NCBI GenBank assembly: GCA_037389465.1
Contig: JAZARR010000095.1
Coordinates: 1,808,001-1,872,000 of the forward strand
Direction of reading: 5' to 3'
DNA from: Baylisascaris procyonis
Lineage: Eukaryota > Nematoda > Chromadorea > Rhabditida > Ascarididae
Length of the DNA stretch: 64,000 nucleotides
Below, one piece after another: positions 38,501 through 51,900 of this stretch. The translations under genes were made by a program, and so were the position numbers. Positions within the stretch are counted from its first letter, which is position 1. Each line of letters starts with the position of its first letter. A model generated the notes under the pieces. It was given only the letters and a program-made list of their open reading frames with translations. It was not told the DNA's origin and searched no databases.

Positions 38501-41500
38501 CTTTACCACAAAAATATCCCTCTCTCAAGAGACACTTGTCGGATGTGAAATATTCTTTCCGGTCTTTTTTTGTTGAAGTGCACAATAGACAATTGGAATT
38601 GTTGGCGCGGTACTAACAATGGTCAATTGAGCCACATAAGAAATGTTTAGATGTTCTTTTATAAGTGGGGACATGTTTAGAAGAGAGGTGTTCCTTTATA
38701 GTCTCGTCTTGCAGCATTATATCATATTAAAAAAAACAGTTGAACATAATTCTCTTTGAATATTCTCTTTCTACCTATTTGCCTCCACACAAACGCCTTA
38801 TACTCTATGCTTAATTCATATTGTAATGCTTAGAATTTCTTAGAACCTATTATATGAGAAATTTCGGGTTATTTTTTTGGGAATTAGCTCATTTTAGGAT
38901 TTCAAGCAATTAACGCTATTCACGTTATAACGTTATAATGCAAATTCCATGACGCTAATTGTATTAGACATTAATATAACAGAGCAATATAAATGGTGCA
39001 AGTGATTAGGTAAAAAAAAATAAAAATAAAAATAACTAGAATAAAGCATTTAATCAATGTGCTGCTTTATTGTGAACAACTTACCAATTTTGTATTTTCT
39101 TGTATGGCACGTTCTTCGGCGGTAAATGCATTACGTGCACGTAAAAATGCACCACGACTAATACGATCTCGTGTTGAAGATGCATAGAAACCAATGAAAT
39201 GTGTCCATAGATGTATAAGTCCAGATGCCAAAAACTGAAAATTCATATTTATATGGAAATGATTTTTCCCGAAAGAAAAAAATAAAAATTGAAAAATTCT
39301 TTTCTTCAAGGCAATTAAAAATTTCCGAAAATATGACATACAATAAATGGTTATTGCACACAATCAACGCGCACACCAACTGGACATTATAGTGGACAAG
39401 TAATCTCGATTATGATGTATTGGTTCACTTCCTCTTCCGTTGCAGCTCATTTAAATTGAGCGCATTATCGGACTTATTTCTTCTCACCTGCGTGATGCTT
39501 GTCCTATACATTACTTGTAATTGCGTTACTTTTTTTTACCACCGATATACTACAATGACCACCAACGATGATAAAGGGATCAATTGCAAAATGATGGTTT
39601 TCAAAAAAAAAAAACATTCCTTTGAGCCGACTTGCACATTTCAAAGCTAGTTGTCAATTCTCAAAAACAATATTATGAAAAAAAAAACACCATAAAACAA
39701 GTGGGAAAGTGTAGCTTTCTTTATTTTCATTGCCTCTGGTGATTAAAGATTCGAAAGTGATTGAATATTTTAAGTTTCTGAACCTTAATTATGGAATGTG
39801 AACTTATTCATTATCTGTCCGTCAGACGCGATCTCAAATATACGGATCTTCAATTAAACTTGCAAATTCTGCGGCCAACTTCCTTTAGCATGCACAGTAG
39901 ATTTTACAGCATGGAGTGAAATTAGGCGTTCGCAGCTTTACAAAGACTTCAAGAGATTGTGTTTCAGACATTTTGAACAGATTAAAAAAAAAACACTCAG
40001 ACTTTGTGAATATTCGGCAATCTCGTAGCTTTCGACCAACAGAGGTCAGGGGTCAGGGGTCAGGTGTTCGAAGAATAAAGGTTGCTATAGAGCAAAGGTA
40101 ATGATTAATGATTTGATATCACGCTTCGAAAGCGCTAGGATACAATTATATGAGAAGGCAAACGAGAAATAAAAAAATCAATCAGTGAATAGATCATCTA
40201 TAACGATCGAATAAATCTTAGCTTACCCAATCACACATCACGTATATTTCAATATTAACTACTGTGAAGTGAATTTTTGGTCTAGAGAAAAATTTCAATG
40301 GCATGGCCTAGTATAGTACTTCAGTGGCCTAAAATCTTCTGTTAGCCAAGTGTATCGCTATGTGTAGCTATGAATGAATCTCTCTACTTTTGGAGGAGGT
40401 GAGAAAGGAAAGAGACTATCCATTTTGAACACAAGTACTGTCGTTTCCTCCTCCTCCCCCTTCCCCAACAACTTGTCAGGACTGCGGCATATGCATAAAC
40501 TTAATTATTAGCATTACGTAAATATTTTTAAATATTTCAATTTTCACACTTAAATGTAGGTCGTCTTGCTTCGTTGGAGGACAGCGTAGAATTCGTTGTG
40601 CCTTCATAGCCTATCATCCACGACTGCTAAATTTTCTTTAATTATAGAAGGTTTACCAATTAAATTCTGAAATTACCTTCATCAAAAAGTGTTAACTATG
40701 ATCTTATTTATGTCACTCAATAAAACCCTTGATAAAGCTTGCTATCGTTTCTACTAGACCAGCCAAATGATTTATAATGAAACTAAGCTAAAGGTAAAAT
40801 TTTTTCTCATACTTTAGTGGTTTTCTTCGTCACAAAGCGTTTTCATTCAAAAAAAAATGCTTTAGAAGCAGACTTAATAATCCAAAATTCTATTCCACAC
40901 AATTCTCAATTATTCAAATACCTTTGATATTTAAATACTAAATAACACTAACGCGATAGGAATTTCCATGTACAAAAATAAAAGAAATCTGAATGAAAGG
41001 CATATTTCTAATGACTTCTTTCCTGAAGGCATTTTCATCATTCAACGATGTGAGACATTGCAATTCTTATTGATTTGTCGAATTTTTTTCGAAAAAAGAA
41101 GAAAAAAGTTAACTAAATATTACTATTTGACATATGATGGCATTTTCTTCATAGATGACATTAAAAATCTAGCTTCACTCAAGAAAATCGATTGCTTTTT
41201 AATCGATTTTTAGTATACCTTTAACGTCAAATTCATCTTTTTCAAGGTGTCAAATCATAATGACGATTCTTAAAATAAATCAATAAAAATAACTCAAAAA
41301 TTTCATTGAATTTTTTTTAATATTCAAATGTACTTTCTTAATAGTTAATATATATTTTACTTTTATTCATTTTTATTTGTTCAAATACTCAAATATTCAA
41401 GAGTTTACCTAAATATTTTATATCGCATAGTTTATTAAAATAAAGTTTCTCAGCTCTATTATTATTATATGACTGTCTGAATAAGATTTATTGCTAGGAA

Positions 41501-41761
41501 TTATAGTACATTGTTGTGATGCTTATCACATTAATCATACAGCTTATTCCACCTTCGGAGGTATCTCTGGTGTTTCAGTTAGATTTAAAAATATTGAAAA
41601 TATTCTATCGGACATAGAACCTCGGAAACTTAGAATCAACGATTTTCAAGTGTGAACCTGAACCTGAAGTTGAACTTGAGAGTCGACTAGAAGACTATCG
41701 TATGCTTATATTACATTTCACTAAATTTCCTACCTCTACCTTTAATGATCAGAGTGAACAT

Positions 41762-41830
<69 letters not shown>

Positions 41831-41837
41831 CGTTAGC

Positions 41838-41924
<87 letters not shown>

Positions 41925-41929
41925 CGTTA

Positions 41930-41988
<59 letters not shown>

Positions 41989-44900
41989 CATATCGTTAGC
42001 ATAATACGCTTTGCAGCTGCAATTTAGTAAAAAATAAAAAGAAGTTATCTTCGTGCACAACATCACTTGCAGAAAGAAAATATAAAACAAAGAATATATC
42101 AAATGAATATGAAGACCCCTCCAATCTTCACCTCCATCTTTTTCCTACGGCTCAGTCTCCTTCACCTCCCTGACTCCGCTTTCATAGCCCTGTAATGAGG
42201 ACCTATGCACCTATTGAATTTTCATAGTCACGTTTAGCAAAAATATTTTATATAAAAAAGCTAAAAACGATATAATTATTAAATCATCTAACGTTAAAGC
42301 AATATTCAAGGTTCAAGTTCAATATAAGGTTAAAATCTAAAAATGGAAGCGAGAAGACACAGAAAGACGATATGAGCAACCAACGAGAACACCATCGAAT
42401 AAACGAAATGACCCTCATTGAGGCATCGTCCCTTCTGAACGATGGTGATAGAACGCGGCAATCGATTCACATTTGCCTTTCGAGAGATTTGTACACTTTA
42501 GCATATAGATCATTGTGTCATTTCAATGTTCAAAATATTAGACATTATTATCAAAAATTATTTTTAGATCATCGAGATGATGGGATCTTTTACGAATATT
42601 AATCAAATAAATAAATAATTACTATTTTCAAATTATATAAAAATATTTTTGCTAGATTTTTCAACTAATTCAACAATTATTAAACCAAATCCTATCGAAT
42701 ATGCAAATTTGATTAAAATGATAAACGAGTACTTCTCGATTGACTGAATGGGTGATTATTAGCTATCAGACATACAGACAGACACAGACATGATAGGATT
42801 ATAATATTAAGTAGTAAGTTCAATGAACACATGTGAAAGATATGCTATAGATTCGCAACGTTTCCTATCTTTTTCTTTCAATGTAATTTAATTTGCTTTT
42901 TGATAAACTGGAGTTGCAAAAATGAACAGATATAAGTCTATATTAAATCTGTATTAAAAAGGCGATAGGATTATTTGATAAGATAAGTTGTTATCATTTG
43001 TAACTTCAGGATTTCCCATCTAATTATTTATTGCATAATAGAAGTATGAGGAGAGAGTTATATGAAAATATATCAATACTCTAAAAGTGTTGAAAAATGA
43101 TACTTTCTTATTGATTTATTGATTTATCGATTTATTGATTTATTTCCATTGTGAATTTTGAATGATTTCTATAGTATTCTTTATTGTAAATTTTATTGCA
43201 ACTTATTGAAATAAAGCAACTTATTTATTGATTACAAAAACAACGAGTAAATTAATTGCATTTGCGCAACAATTTCATATGAATAGATCATCTCATCTAT
43301 TCACTTAGATAATTATCTCATTTAAACATTTAATTCCCATATAAACAATAAAAAAATTCAAGCATAAACTTATCAAATAAGATCAATAATAAATGCTAGT
43401 CATTTTAAAAAGAGTTGTTGCTGCATAGGAATCGTTTTGTTGGTTCAACAATTTTTGCGAATAGAAAAGCTAAGAAAGGAAAAAGAAGAGAAGAAGGAAA
43501 AAGAGAAGAGAGATTTTGTTTACCGCATCAATGATGACAGATAGCTGGCAGCGGGAGGAAGTGAAATAAAAAAGCTTTTGCCTTGCACACCTATTGAATT
43601 AGTAGAAATCTACCACTGGGTCATTATCTGAGGATAAATTGTTTTAAATGGGAGAAGGTACATTGAAGCAATCAGTCGTTTAAGGCCCAAGAGTGGATAA
43701 TGGTAATCCCCCTTTTCGATCGCCTTTCCCCAATCCCCTCAGTAAATAGGTACGTTGCTTTATAAAATGCCATCATGCTTCGCGAATAAAAACTAATGCA
43801 TTAAGTCGGATATGATTTAGATTTTAAATTTATTACATATTACTCTGAGAGAATGAGTTGATAAAATAATCCCTAAAGGAAGCGAAAAGAAAGAACCAAA
43901 GTGAATGATTATTGAAAAATTAATGAAGGAAAAGAGTTGTATAGAACTTAATGATAATAATGATGAGTTTAGTAAAGAAAAACAAAATATTTTTGAGTTA
44001 TTTCATATTGCTTCACCAATACTCAACGATGAAATATATTTGCATTTTAGATGAAGAGGAAACGGAAAGAGAGAGGAAGAAGAAAAGTAAGCATCATAGT
44101 CGCTTCTGAAATGTTTTTTTAGAATTTTGAATGCACTAGGACAACTAAAATTTCCGGGTGAAAGAGTTGGCGCAACAAAAAAGATCATGGATGAATGGAG
44201 ATCAACAACAAAGCTTTGCAGACTATGAAAGAATATTGCCATTTATTGTAATTTTTCGTGAAGAATGAAAAAAATTTTTTAAGAAAAAATCGCTCATATT
44301 TTAGTGATTTTTTTCCTAGCTGAATTTAGTGAAAAATGAAAGAAATAGTTCGACCTCAAGACTTCAGGACCTCGATCACACGTCAACGAAGAAATATGAT
44401 TTGAAAATTCAATTTTTTTTGCGAATCGAATATCTCAAACTTTCAATTGAATTTTCGAAAATCGGAAAGAAAACGCTCAACGTAGAAGAAAAATTTTCCA
44501 CCATTTTTTTGAATATTATATTTATTGGCTATATGAAGGAGAAATTAAATACCTAAAATATGGAAAATATTGCATTTCGGCATGTTTTAAGCATAAATGA
44601 TGCTTGTATAAGCAAATACTGCGTTGGCATCTGTCCAGAAAAAAATGAATGATTTCTTCATGAATATAAAACTCAGCCTTGAAAAAATATTTTAAACCTA
44701 TCGATGCATCAGCCTTAATTATCATATTGCAACCTGAACATTTCCGGGTGCGTATCTTCCCCAAGTAGATATTTCAAATACCGCGCAAATGTTGCCAATA
44801 GAAAGACTCAAGGGCGCGTAATTGTCGTGATTGAATTATTTTATGCGCGGAATTGCCGGAAATGAATAAATTTAGCGCGTAAATGTTTCGCATTTGCATA

Positions 44901-45891
44901 TTTTGTGTATTTTAAACATCGTTTATTTGAATAAGTGAACTTATAGCCCTGACGATGTGTTAAAGCGAACCGATTGTAGCGCGTAATAGGTGGGCAGGCT
45001 GTTGCTGACCGACAAGAGCAATCGGAGCAACGCAGTGTAAACCAACAGTGAGCGGCCTTTACATTAAAAACGCCTAACAATGCACCAAACGATTCCCCCC
45101 ACATCGTTTCTTCCTTTCGGCAGTTTTTCCCTCTAACCTTTGCACCAACTTTCCCCCCGTTATCGAATATACTCATCAAGATCAAGATTTGATACACTAA
45201 TTTCCAGAATATGGCGTCAAAAAAAAATAGATAAAACTATTAGTTCATGAAAGAGAGGATTGGTTAAAGAAGAGTAACCACGATGTACTAACAAATAAAG
45301 AAATGAGGGCAGGGATCATAAAAAAGGCTATAAATTTGTATATAGAAATTTGCATATATTCTGCATATTAAAAAAAAGAATAATTAGGAAAAAATCTATT
45401 CTAAGGATAAATCACTTCCTTTCTTAGCAAGATGAAAGGTAAATGCAGGAGATGTGGAGGAGGGGGAAAGGAGAGGGGGAACGAGGAGGAAGTAAAAATT
45501 TATGCTTTCTCTGTAACTTCACAAGTTCATTATTTGCTTGTTTCGTTTATTTCTGAGCAACATCAACACTTAGTCGACATTTCATTAATGATCGAACTCT
45601 CCTATGATATTTGAGTGACATTCATAAAACGGAAATATTAGATAAGTGCTGTAATAATTTGAAAATGTTGCATATGATAGATAGGAAACTTGGATAGGGG
45701 ATCCGAGATTAACAATGCAAACAACACTAATCGCTATTTGTTATTTTTCATTGATGACATTTTTGTGGAGTAAGTTTCAATTGCAAAAGCGCATTTTGAT
45801 AAATTACATGTAACAAACGAGCAGACGATCAAACCCAGAAAAAAAAACTAAAAAAAGATCATTTTTATGCATTTTAATCGTTTCATTTCAA

Positions 45892-45939
<48 letters not shown>

Positions 45940-48900
45940 TTATTTATATATATACATATATGTTTATCAATGGTATTGCAATTTAAACTCTGTGTATTCA
46001 AAATTAAAATTACTTAGCGAGAGAATTTCCATTGATCAGGAACAATTTTTTTTTTAAATTTTTTCCCCTGGGAAATTATTTCAGGTAATGAAAAAAAGAT
46101 GCCCGAAATTTTTTTCAATTTTAAAACTTTCAGTGTAAGTGCATTATCTTATCAATGAGTAATAGTGTAGTTTCTAATAAATAGCACTAAGTTTTTGCAT
46201 CGATTTTTTTTTTCAGTGAGAATTGAAGGCTTCTTTGAAAACTTCCGTTATGTGACACATAAAAAAAGCGCCAAATGAATGCTTACAATGGTTAAGAATA
46301 AAAGATGTCGGCGAATGCAAACGGTGGGGGGGAAAGGGGTGGGTTGGGGAGGAAGCAGTCTTATTTAACGTCAAAAGGTTTGACGAGTGTGGCCTCGCAG
46401 TTTAAAATGGCGCCAACCGCATATCACACAATACACGGCTGTACTCAATGCACATTCCTATTTAAAAAAAAATCTTTTTTTTTTTGCATAATTACAAACG
46501 GATCTCAATGAGGTGTGTGAATTGCCTCTGCGGCGAAACTTTAAAAAAAAAAGAACGCTTTTCAGATTTTTATGCGTCCTAAATAATATGTTATTGACAA
46601 GAACTAATGTTTGATGTCGGTCAACCTATGCATATACGTATGTATGTCTGTGTCTGTCTGTGTGTACGTCTGTGTGTATGACTATTTACATGTCTGTCAG
46701 AAATATCAGACTTCCCACTCAAATAAATTGAATCATTGAAATTCTCCATAAGCAGATCTTTTTTTCTTAGAGGCCTTCTATTTCATTTTGTATATTGAAA
46801 TTTTGCATATTATTTTTTTTTTTTTGGAATAATTCTGAGTATTGAGATTTTAATTCACTTCACATGAATAGAATCAAAATATTTTACACTATTGAATTAT
46901 GATATTCTTCTGTGACCATTTAACCGAATCGTTATGCAATTTGCAGTACTATTTGCAATAAAAGATTGCATTGTATTTTATATCAGTAACAATAAAGGTA
47001 TTTCGAGGAGGTATATATACATAAAAAGATTTCTTAAAGTACGTCTCATTTGAAAGCAATATGAATTTCCCTTTGCGACGTAACTCTAAATTACACAACA
47101 ATTTAGAGAATGCACCTTTTCACTATCGTTACTTGCACTGATTTTTTTTTTTTGATAGTGTAAAAAAAAGTACAATTTTAATTATACAGTTATAAATTGC
47201 GAAAAAAATGCTTAACATTGTTAGAATTTTTAAAAGATGACGTCATAAATTATCGTCCCGAAATTATTTGCTGGGAAAATCGTATTCGAATGAAAACAAG
47301 TTATTCGTCATATACTCCTTGACGCATTTAAAAAAAAAACTTTTTAAGGAATTACCTGAATTGCAAATTACAAATTCTAAATAGATAGAGGAACGAAATG
47401 AATAGAGGAATTATGAATTGCAAAAAAAAATCATTACTCGATTGTAAAATTACTTTTAGTTGTTGGAAAAAATTTTTTTTTCTTTGAAAAAAAAAAACTA
47501 AACTCCGAACTATCTTGCAAATTCTTTGCGTAGAAATAATAAAAAAAAACTAAAGTTACTTTCTTTTTATTTCATTTTTTTCAATTAAAGCCGAATGTGA
47601 TTTTATGAGTGCTTAAAAGTATTTCCATTTTATGAAAGCTCTTTTTCGCCATTATTTTTTTCGTTTAAAGAACAATTCAATTGAATTGAGTTAACGTTTG
47701 CCATGTGAGGGCGAGTTTTCAAAAGACAAGTGGCTATAATTTTATCGGTCGCATACGAATTTTAACAAACAATGCGAAGAAACGACAATTTACGACATTA
47801 TCAATGAAGACTTGTTTGGTGATGAATGCTTTGCGGTATTCCTTTCTTTTTTTTTTTGGATGAAAAGAAAAAGCAACAACGATCAATTGAGTGATGAGTT
47901 ACGAAAAAAAATAATACTCTTAAAGGAATGGCCACTTTTCAATTAAAAAATAGTTTTAAATTATATGCTTTCAATTATTTCTTACCTGAAATTAATTACA
48001 GGTGAGAAATATTCTTTGAAATGGGTAAATATGACGTTGGTAAGAATTAATCCCCGATCATATGATCATTGCTACATTTCTAATGAATTCCAATTTCTTG
48101 GTAACTACTCATAAAATGTGTGCGTTTTTTTTGTACGAAAGCAATTACTAATTTTCTAAATTTATCTATCGATATACCTGAGGTAAATCTCAAATATAGG
48201 GATGATATTACAAAGTTGTAGATTGAAGGCCGTGTTATTTTTAAATTAATATGTATTAGGAATATATAAATTTGGAGTTAATAGATAGCGGAGCCCGGAG
48301 TTCTATTAACTTGAGACTCCGGAGCCGTCCACCATGGCTTCCTCGTTTCTACGTTACTGGATTCCCCCGTCATCTCTCCCCTTTCTGTTCTTTTTAGCAA
48401 TATTTTCCTAACATAAAAATCATTTCTTTTTTTTTCTACCAACTTTATAAACAACTTTAAAAAATAAATAAAATTCATCTCTTACGATCAATCTCTCAAA
48501 TTTAAGTTAAATTGATCTAGCTTAAATTCCCACTCTAAATTAGCTTCATTTCCGCCACCTGTACATCATTATAATTCTTTAGTGTAATGCTAGCTTTAAG
48601 CCGACACACACTAATGGAAGCTATTAAATAGTTTAAATGTACCATATTTTGCACTATTAAGTTGTGTGTGTTTTTCTATCAGCTAAAAGTCGAAATGCAT
48701 CAGAAAACGTTATTTGATTTTTCATTTTCAGAGATAAGATTTAAAAAATTTGCGGGATTTTTTGAAAAAATTTTCAATTGAATAAATAAAAATAAAAATT
48801 TTTGAAATGAAAAACCCCGAAGTATATAGGTGTCATTTATATATGTCAATCGAAATATTGAAGGAAAAAAGAAAAGAACAAGTTTTTTTTCTTTCTTGAT

Positions 48901-51900
48901 GAAAGTGTAAGTATAAATTAATCGATAGTGAGAGAAAAGAAATTGGCATTTTCTGCAGTGATACGATCATTGCTAAACAACTGTTAGTGGTAATACGACG
49001 CAGCAACACACAACGCAATTGCTTACACTGCTGCTGCTTAGGTTCTCGATCTCGAGCTATAGTGTTTAGTTGAAACCTCAGGCTATAAACAATTCATAGC
49101 GATGCATGCCAAAAAGGCAAAATTTTTGCATAAATTTACATATATAATTTAAATTTTCGCTAGTGAACGTCTATCAAGTTTTGATCAAATTGCAATAAAA
49201 TACAGACGAGAAGAATAAAAAGGAATTTTATATGATGTATTGGGTTATTAAGCTTTATATTACTACTATATATTAGCCGAATATATACCTTCATAGGAAA
49301 GTTTTAAATATTCGACTTATTCAAAAAATAGATTTTTAAGATTCTATAAACAAATTTCAAAAATAAGTTCTGATAACTTTTTATCCTCAAAAAATGCATA
49401 GAAAATCCTAAAAAATTTGGTTTTAATTCTAAGTTTTTTTGGAATTCTCCAATATGGAACTTAATTTTTAGAATTTCGATAACAAATAAAAAGGTAATAA
49501 TAATTAGAAATAATTAATTACCTATGAATACAATTCAAAGATAGGCGATATAAAGTAAATTGACTTATTATCGACTATTTAATTTCAAAAAAAAGGATAT
49601 TTAGAAAGTTAGACAGACGATGGATGAGTAAATTGCCCAAAATAAGGCAATAAATATCAACGTTAGCAATCTTGTCCCCTCCTATCCTTTTTGAGAGCTG
49701 ATTCTTCACTTGCGCAAATACCTCAAAGTGCTTCCCCTCTCCCTCCATCCCCCTACACCTCACTTTCTTCTGAAGAACTAGTTCACCGGTGCATATACAT
49801 ACATGAAATCTGCAATTTACGCATACCCATAAACAAAAAAATCGCTCGTTGACTCAATAAGGCTAATGAAGAAATAAATGAATGAACGAAAGTATAGGCA
49901 ATGAGATTATACAAGCAACTATTGAATATCACAGCAAATCATAATACTTAGATATTGGCTATAATATAACACAGTAGCATTTCATTATAATTCTTATATA
50001 AAACAGTAGTACTTCACTATAACCAAGATGTGGCTTCAAGTTATGAAGCATTAGTTTGTTTTTATCATTACGCATCATTATTGTTGAATTCAACTCTATT
50101 TCTATTATAGTCGTTAGATAGATATGTAAATTTGTATATTTAAATTATACATTCCAATTAGCACAAATATTCAAATTATGTGCTCAAGCAAATGCTAAGT
50201 GCAACCTGGAATTTGAATATTCAAATTTATAACGTCTCAGCTAAGAGTAAGTGTTAGCCAAAGAATAACAATGCCCGAGTAGGGATTTCCTCGTGATGTT
50301 CAATTTCTGCGACCTTTTCGATGCCAGCTTATATTTTAATCAATGCCATATGTATATAATAGTGGTAGCCTTTCTAAGTTCTACATATAAATAATCTATG
50401 TTTCGTGTTAATATTGGCTAAACCTGAATTATTGGGCCAAGTGGTGTAGAGATAAAGCTTTAACGTTGGGATTTTAGTTTTTCCTTTATTTAGCTAATCA
50501 ACGAAAATGAATGACCACTGACCGCAACTCAGTGACTACTGACCAATTCATTAACTCTTGCTGATTTGTAGATATTGACCTGTGACTATTGACCTCTTTT
50601 CGACTCTAACAGTATTCCCTTTTTGGTCCTATAAGGAAGGCAATGCTATGAATGATGGCTGCTATTGACGTCATATTTGAAGCATTCGGAATGCACATCC
50701 GAGTGTTCACCAGAAAAAAAAAGAAGAGAATTTGCAACCCAATGCACATGCTTATTGACAGATGAGTGCACATTTTTTTGGCACTTATATTGATTTAATT
50801 TAAATTTGGAGTATAAGATGCACAAGTATTCATCGTAATTCGCCTTAAACAATTTTTTTTTTTTTGTAATGCTTATAACCAAAAAAAAATTTCCTACATT
50901 ATCTAAGTAGTTTAAATCTCTTGCTACAACAACTTTAGAAAATTTATTCGTGACAATTTTAGGCCATAAATTAGGGTTTTTATTGGTTATATTGATTTCA
51001 ACTTGTTTAAAAATTCAAATTCTGATGTTATCTCCATCGGGCAATCGCATAAAATATTAAAGCGAAACAACAATCTTATAAAGAAGTGCCTCAATTGCTT
51101 TTCAATTATTGGCTTCCTTTAGGCACGATTTAAAAATCGTAATAAATGGACAATTTGCGAGGAATTGCGCAATTTCATATTTAAATGCAAAATTATGATT
51201 TAACTAGCACACCGCAAGTCATTTATGTTCATTCGTTGTATTCTATTCCATTCATGGGGGGTCTTCCATTCAGCGATTACATCGAAGTGGTATGGTGTAA
51301 TTGTGCAAATGGGGGATCAACAAAAGTAGACTGATACTCGATAAAGTAGACAGAATGCTTAATAGTACGAGACAACGTTTCTAAATAAAAAATTTAAGAT
51401 TAAATTGCTTCATAGAAGAATTAAAAAAAATTTTTTTTTTCGAAATTAATTCGGACAATATTTTCTAAAACAGAAGAATTTTCATTTACATATAGATTAT
51501 TTTATTTAGCAGTTGTAGTAGTTTCCTTATTTTCTAGAAAACTTAAAATGATATTTATAGATACTAGTCGATAATAAAGAAATATTATTCTTTGATTATT
51601 TATTTATTTCTTTAATAATAAATTATCGAAAATCGAAAATTATTGCACATTTAAAAATCGATTAAAAAATTAAACTTAAAAAAATAAAACTTCATAGTGG
51701 AATATACCTGATTGATCGTAAGGGTGGAAGCAAAGAAAATGAGTGCTACCAGCTGTGAAATAGACAACAACACACTTATTGCAATTGCATGCTTCAACTT
51801 TAATGGAAGTAAAGCATAGGTGGCAAAAATTGAAAGTACGGCTGGTAATAACGCCGAATGACCAGATGGATAGAGGAATACACTCGTCAATACCAATAAT

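Larger units (their letters stand above)
39235..51707 (-). other. Intron 1 of the cyclase-like gene, 12.5 kb
   Basis: No exon with both splice sites and family similarity is visible, and the flanking exons join in phase 0 with six M1 membrane segments complete. It holds (TA)n clusters, simple repeats, G-tracts and a less AT-rich patch at 44.75-45.2 kb. An unseen nested gene or alternative first exon cannot be excluded. Confidence 0.75.

Noticed and set aside
41742..42102. Overlapping ORFs rich in Tyr-Ile on both strands
   Set aside because: They are translations of (TA)n microsatellites.
42372..42602. 76-codon plus-strand ORF in intron 1
   Set aside because: Length is within chance, with no acceptor, donor or motif that would make it an exon.
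44841..45197. 118-codon minus-strand ORF as a gene
   Set aside because: No recognisable domain, no splice partner and no other support; kept only as a composition anomaly.
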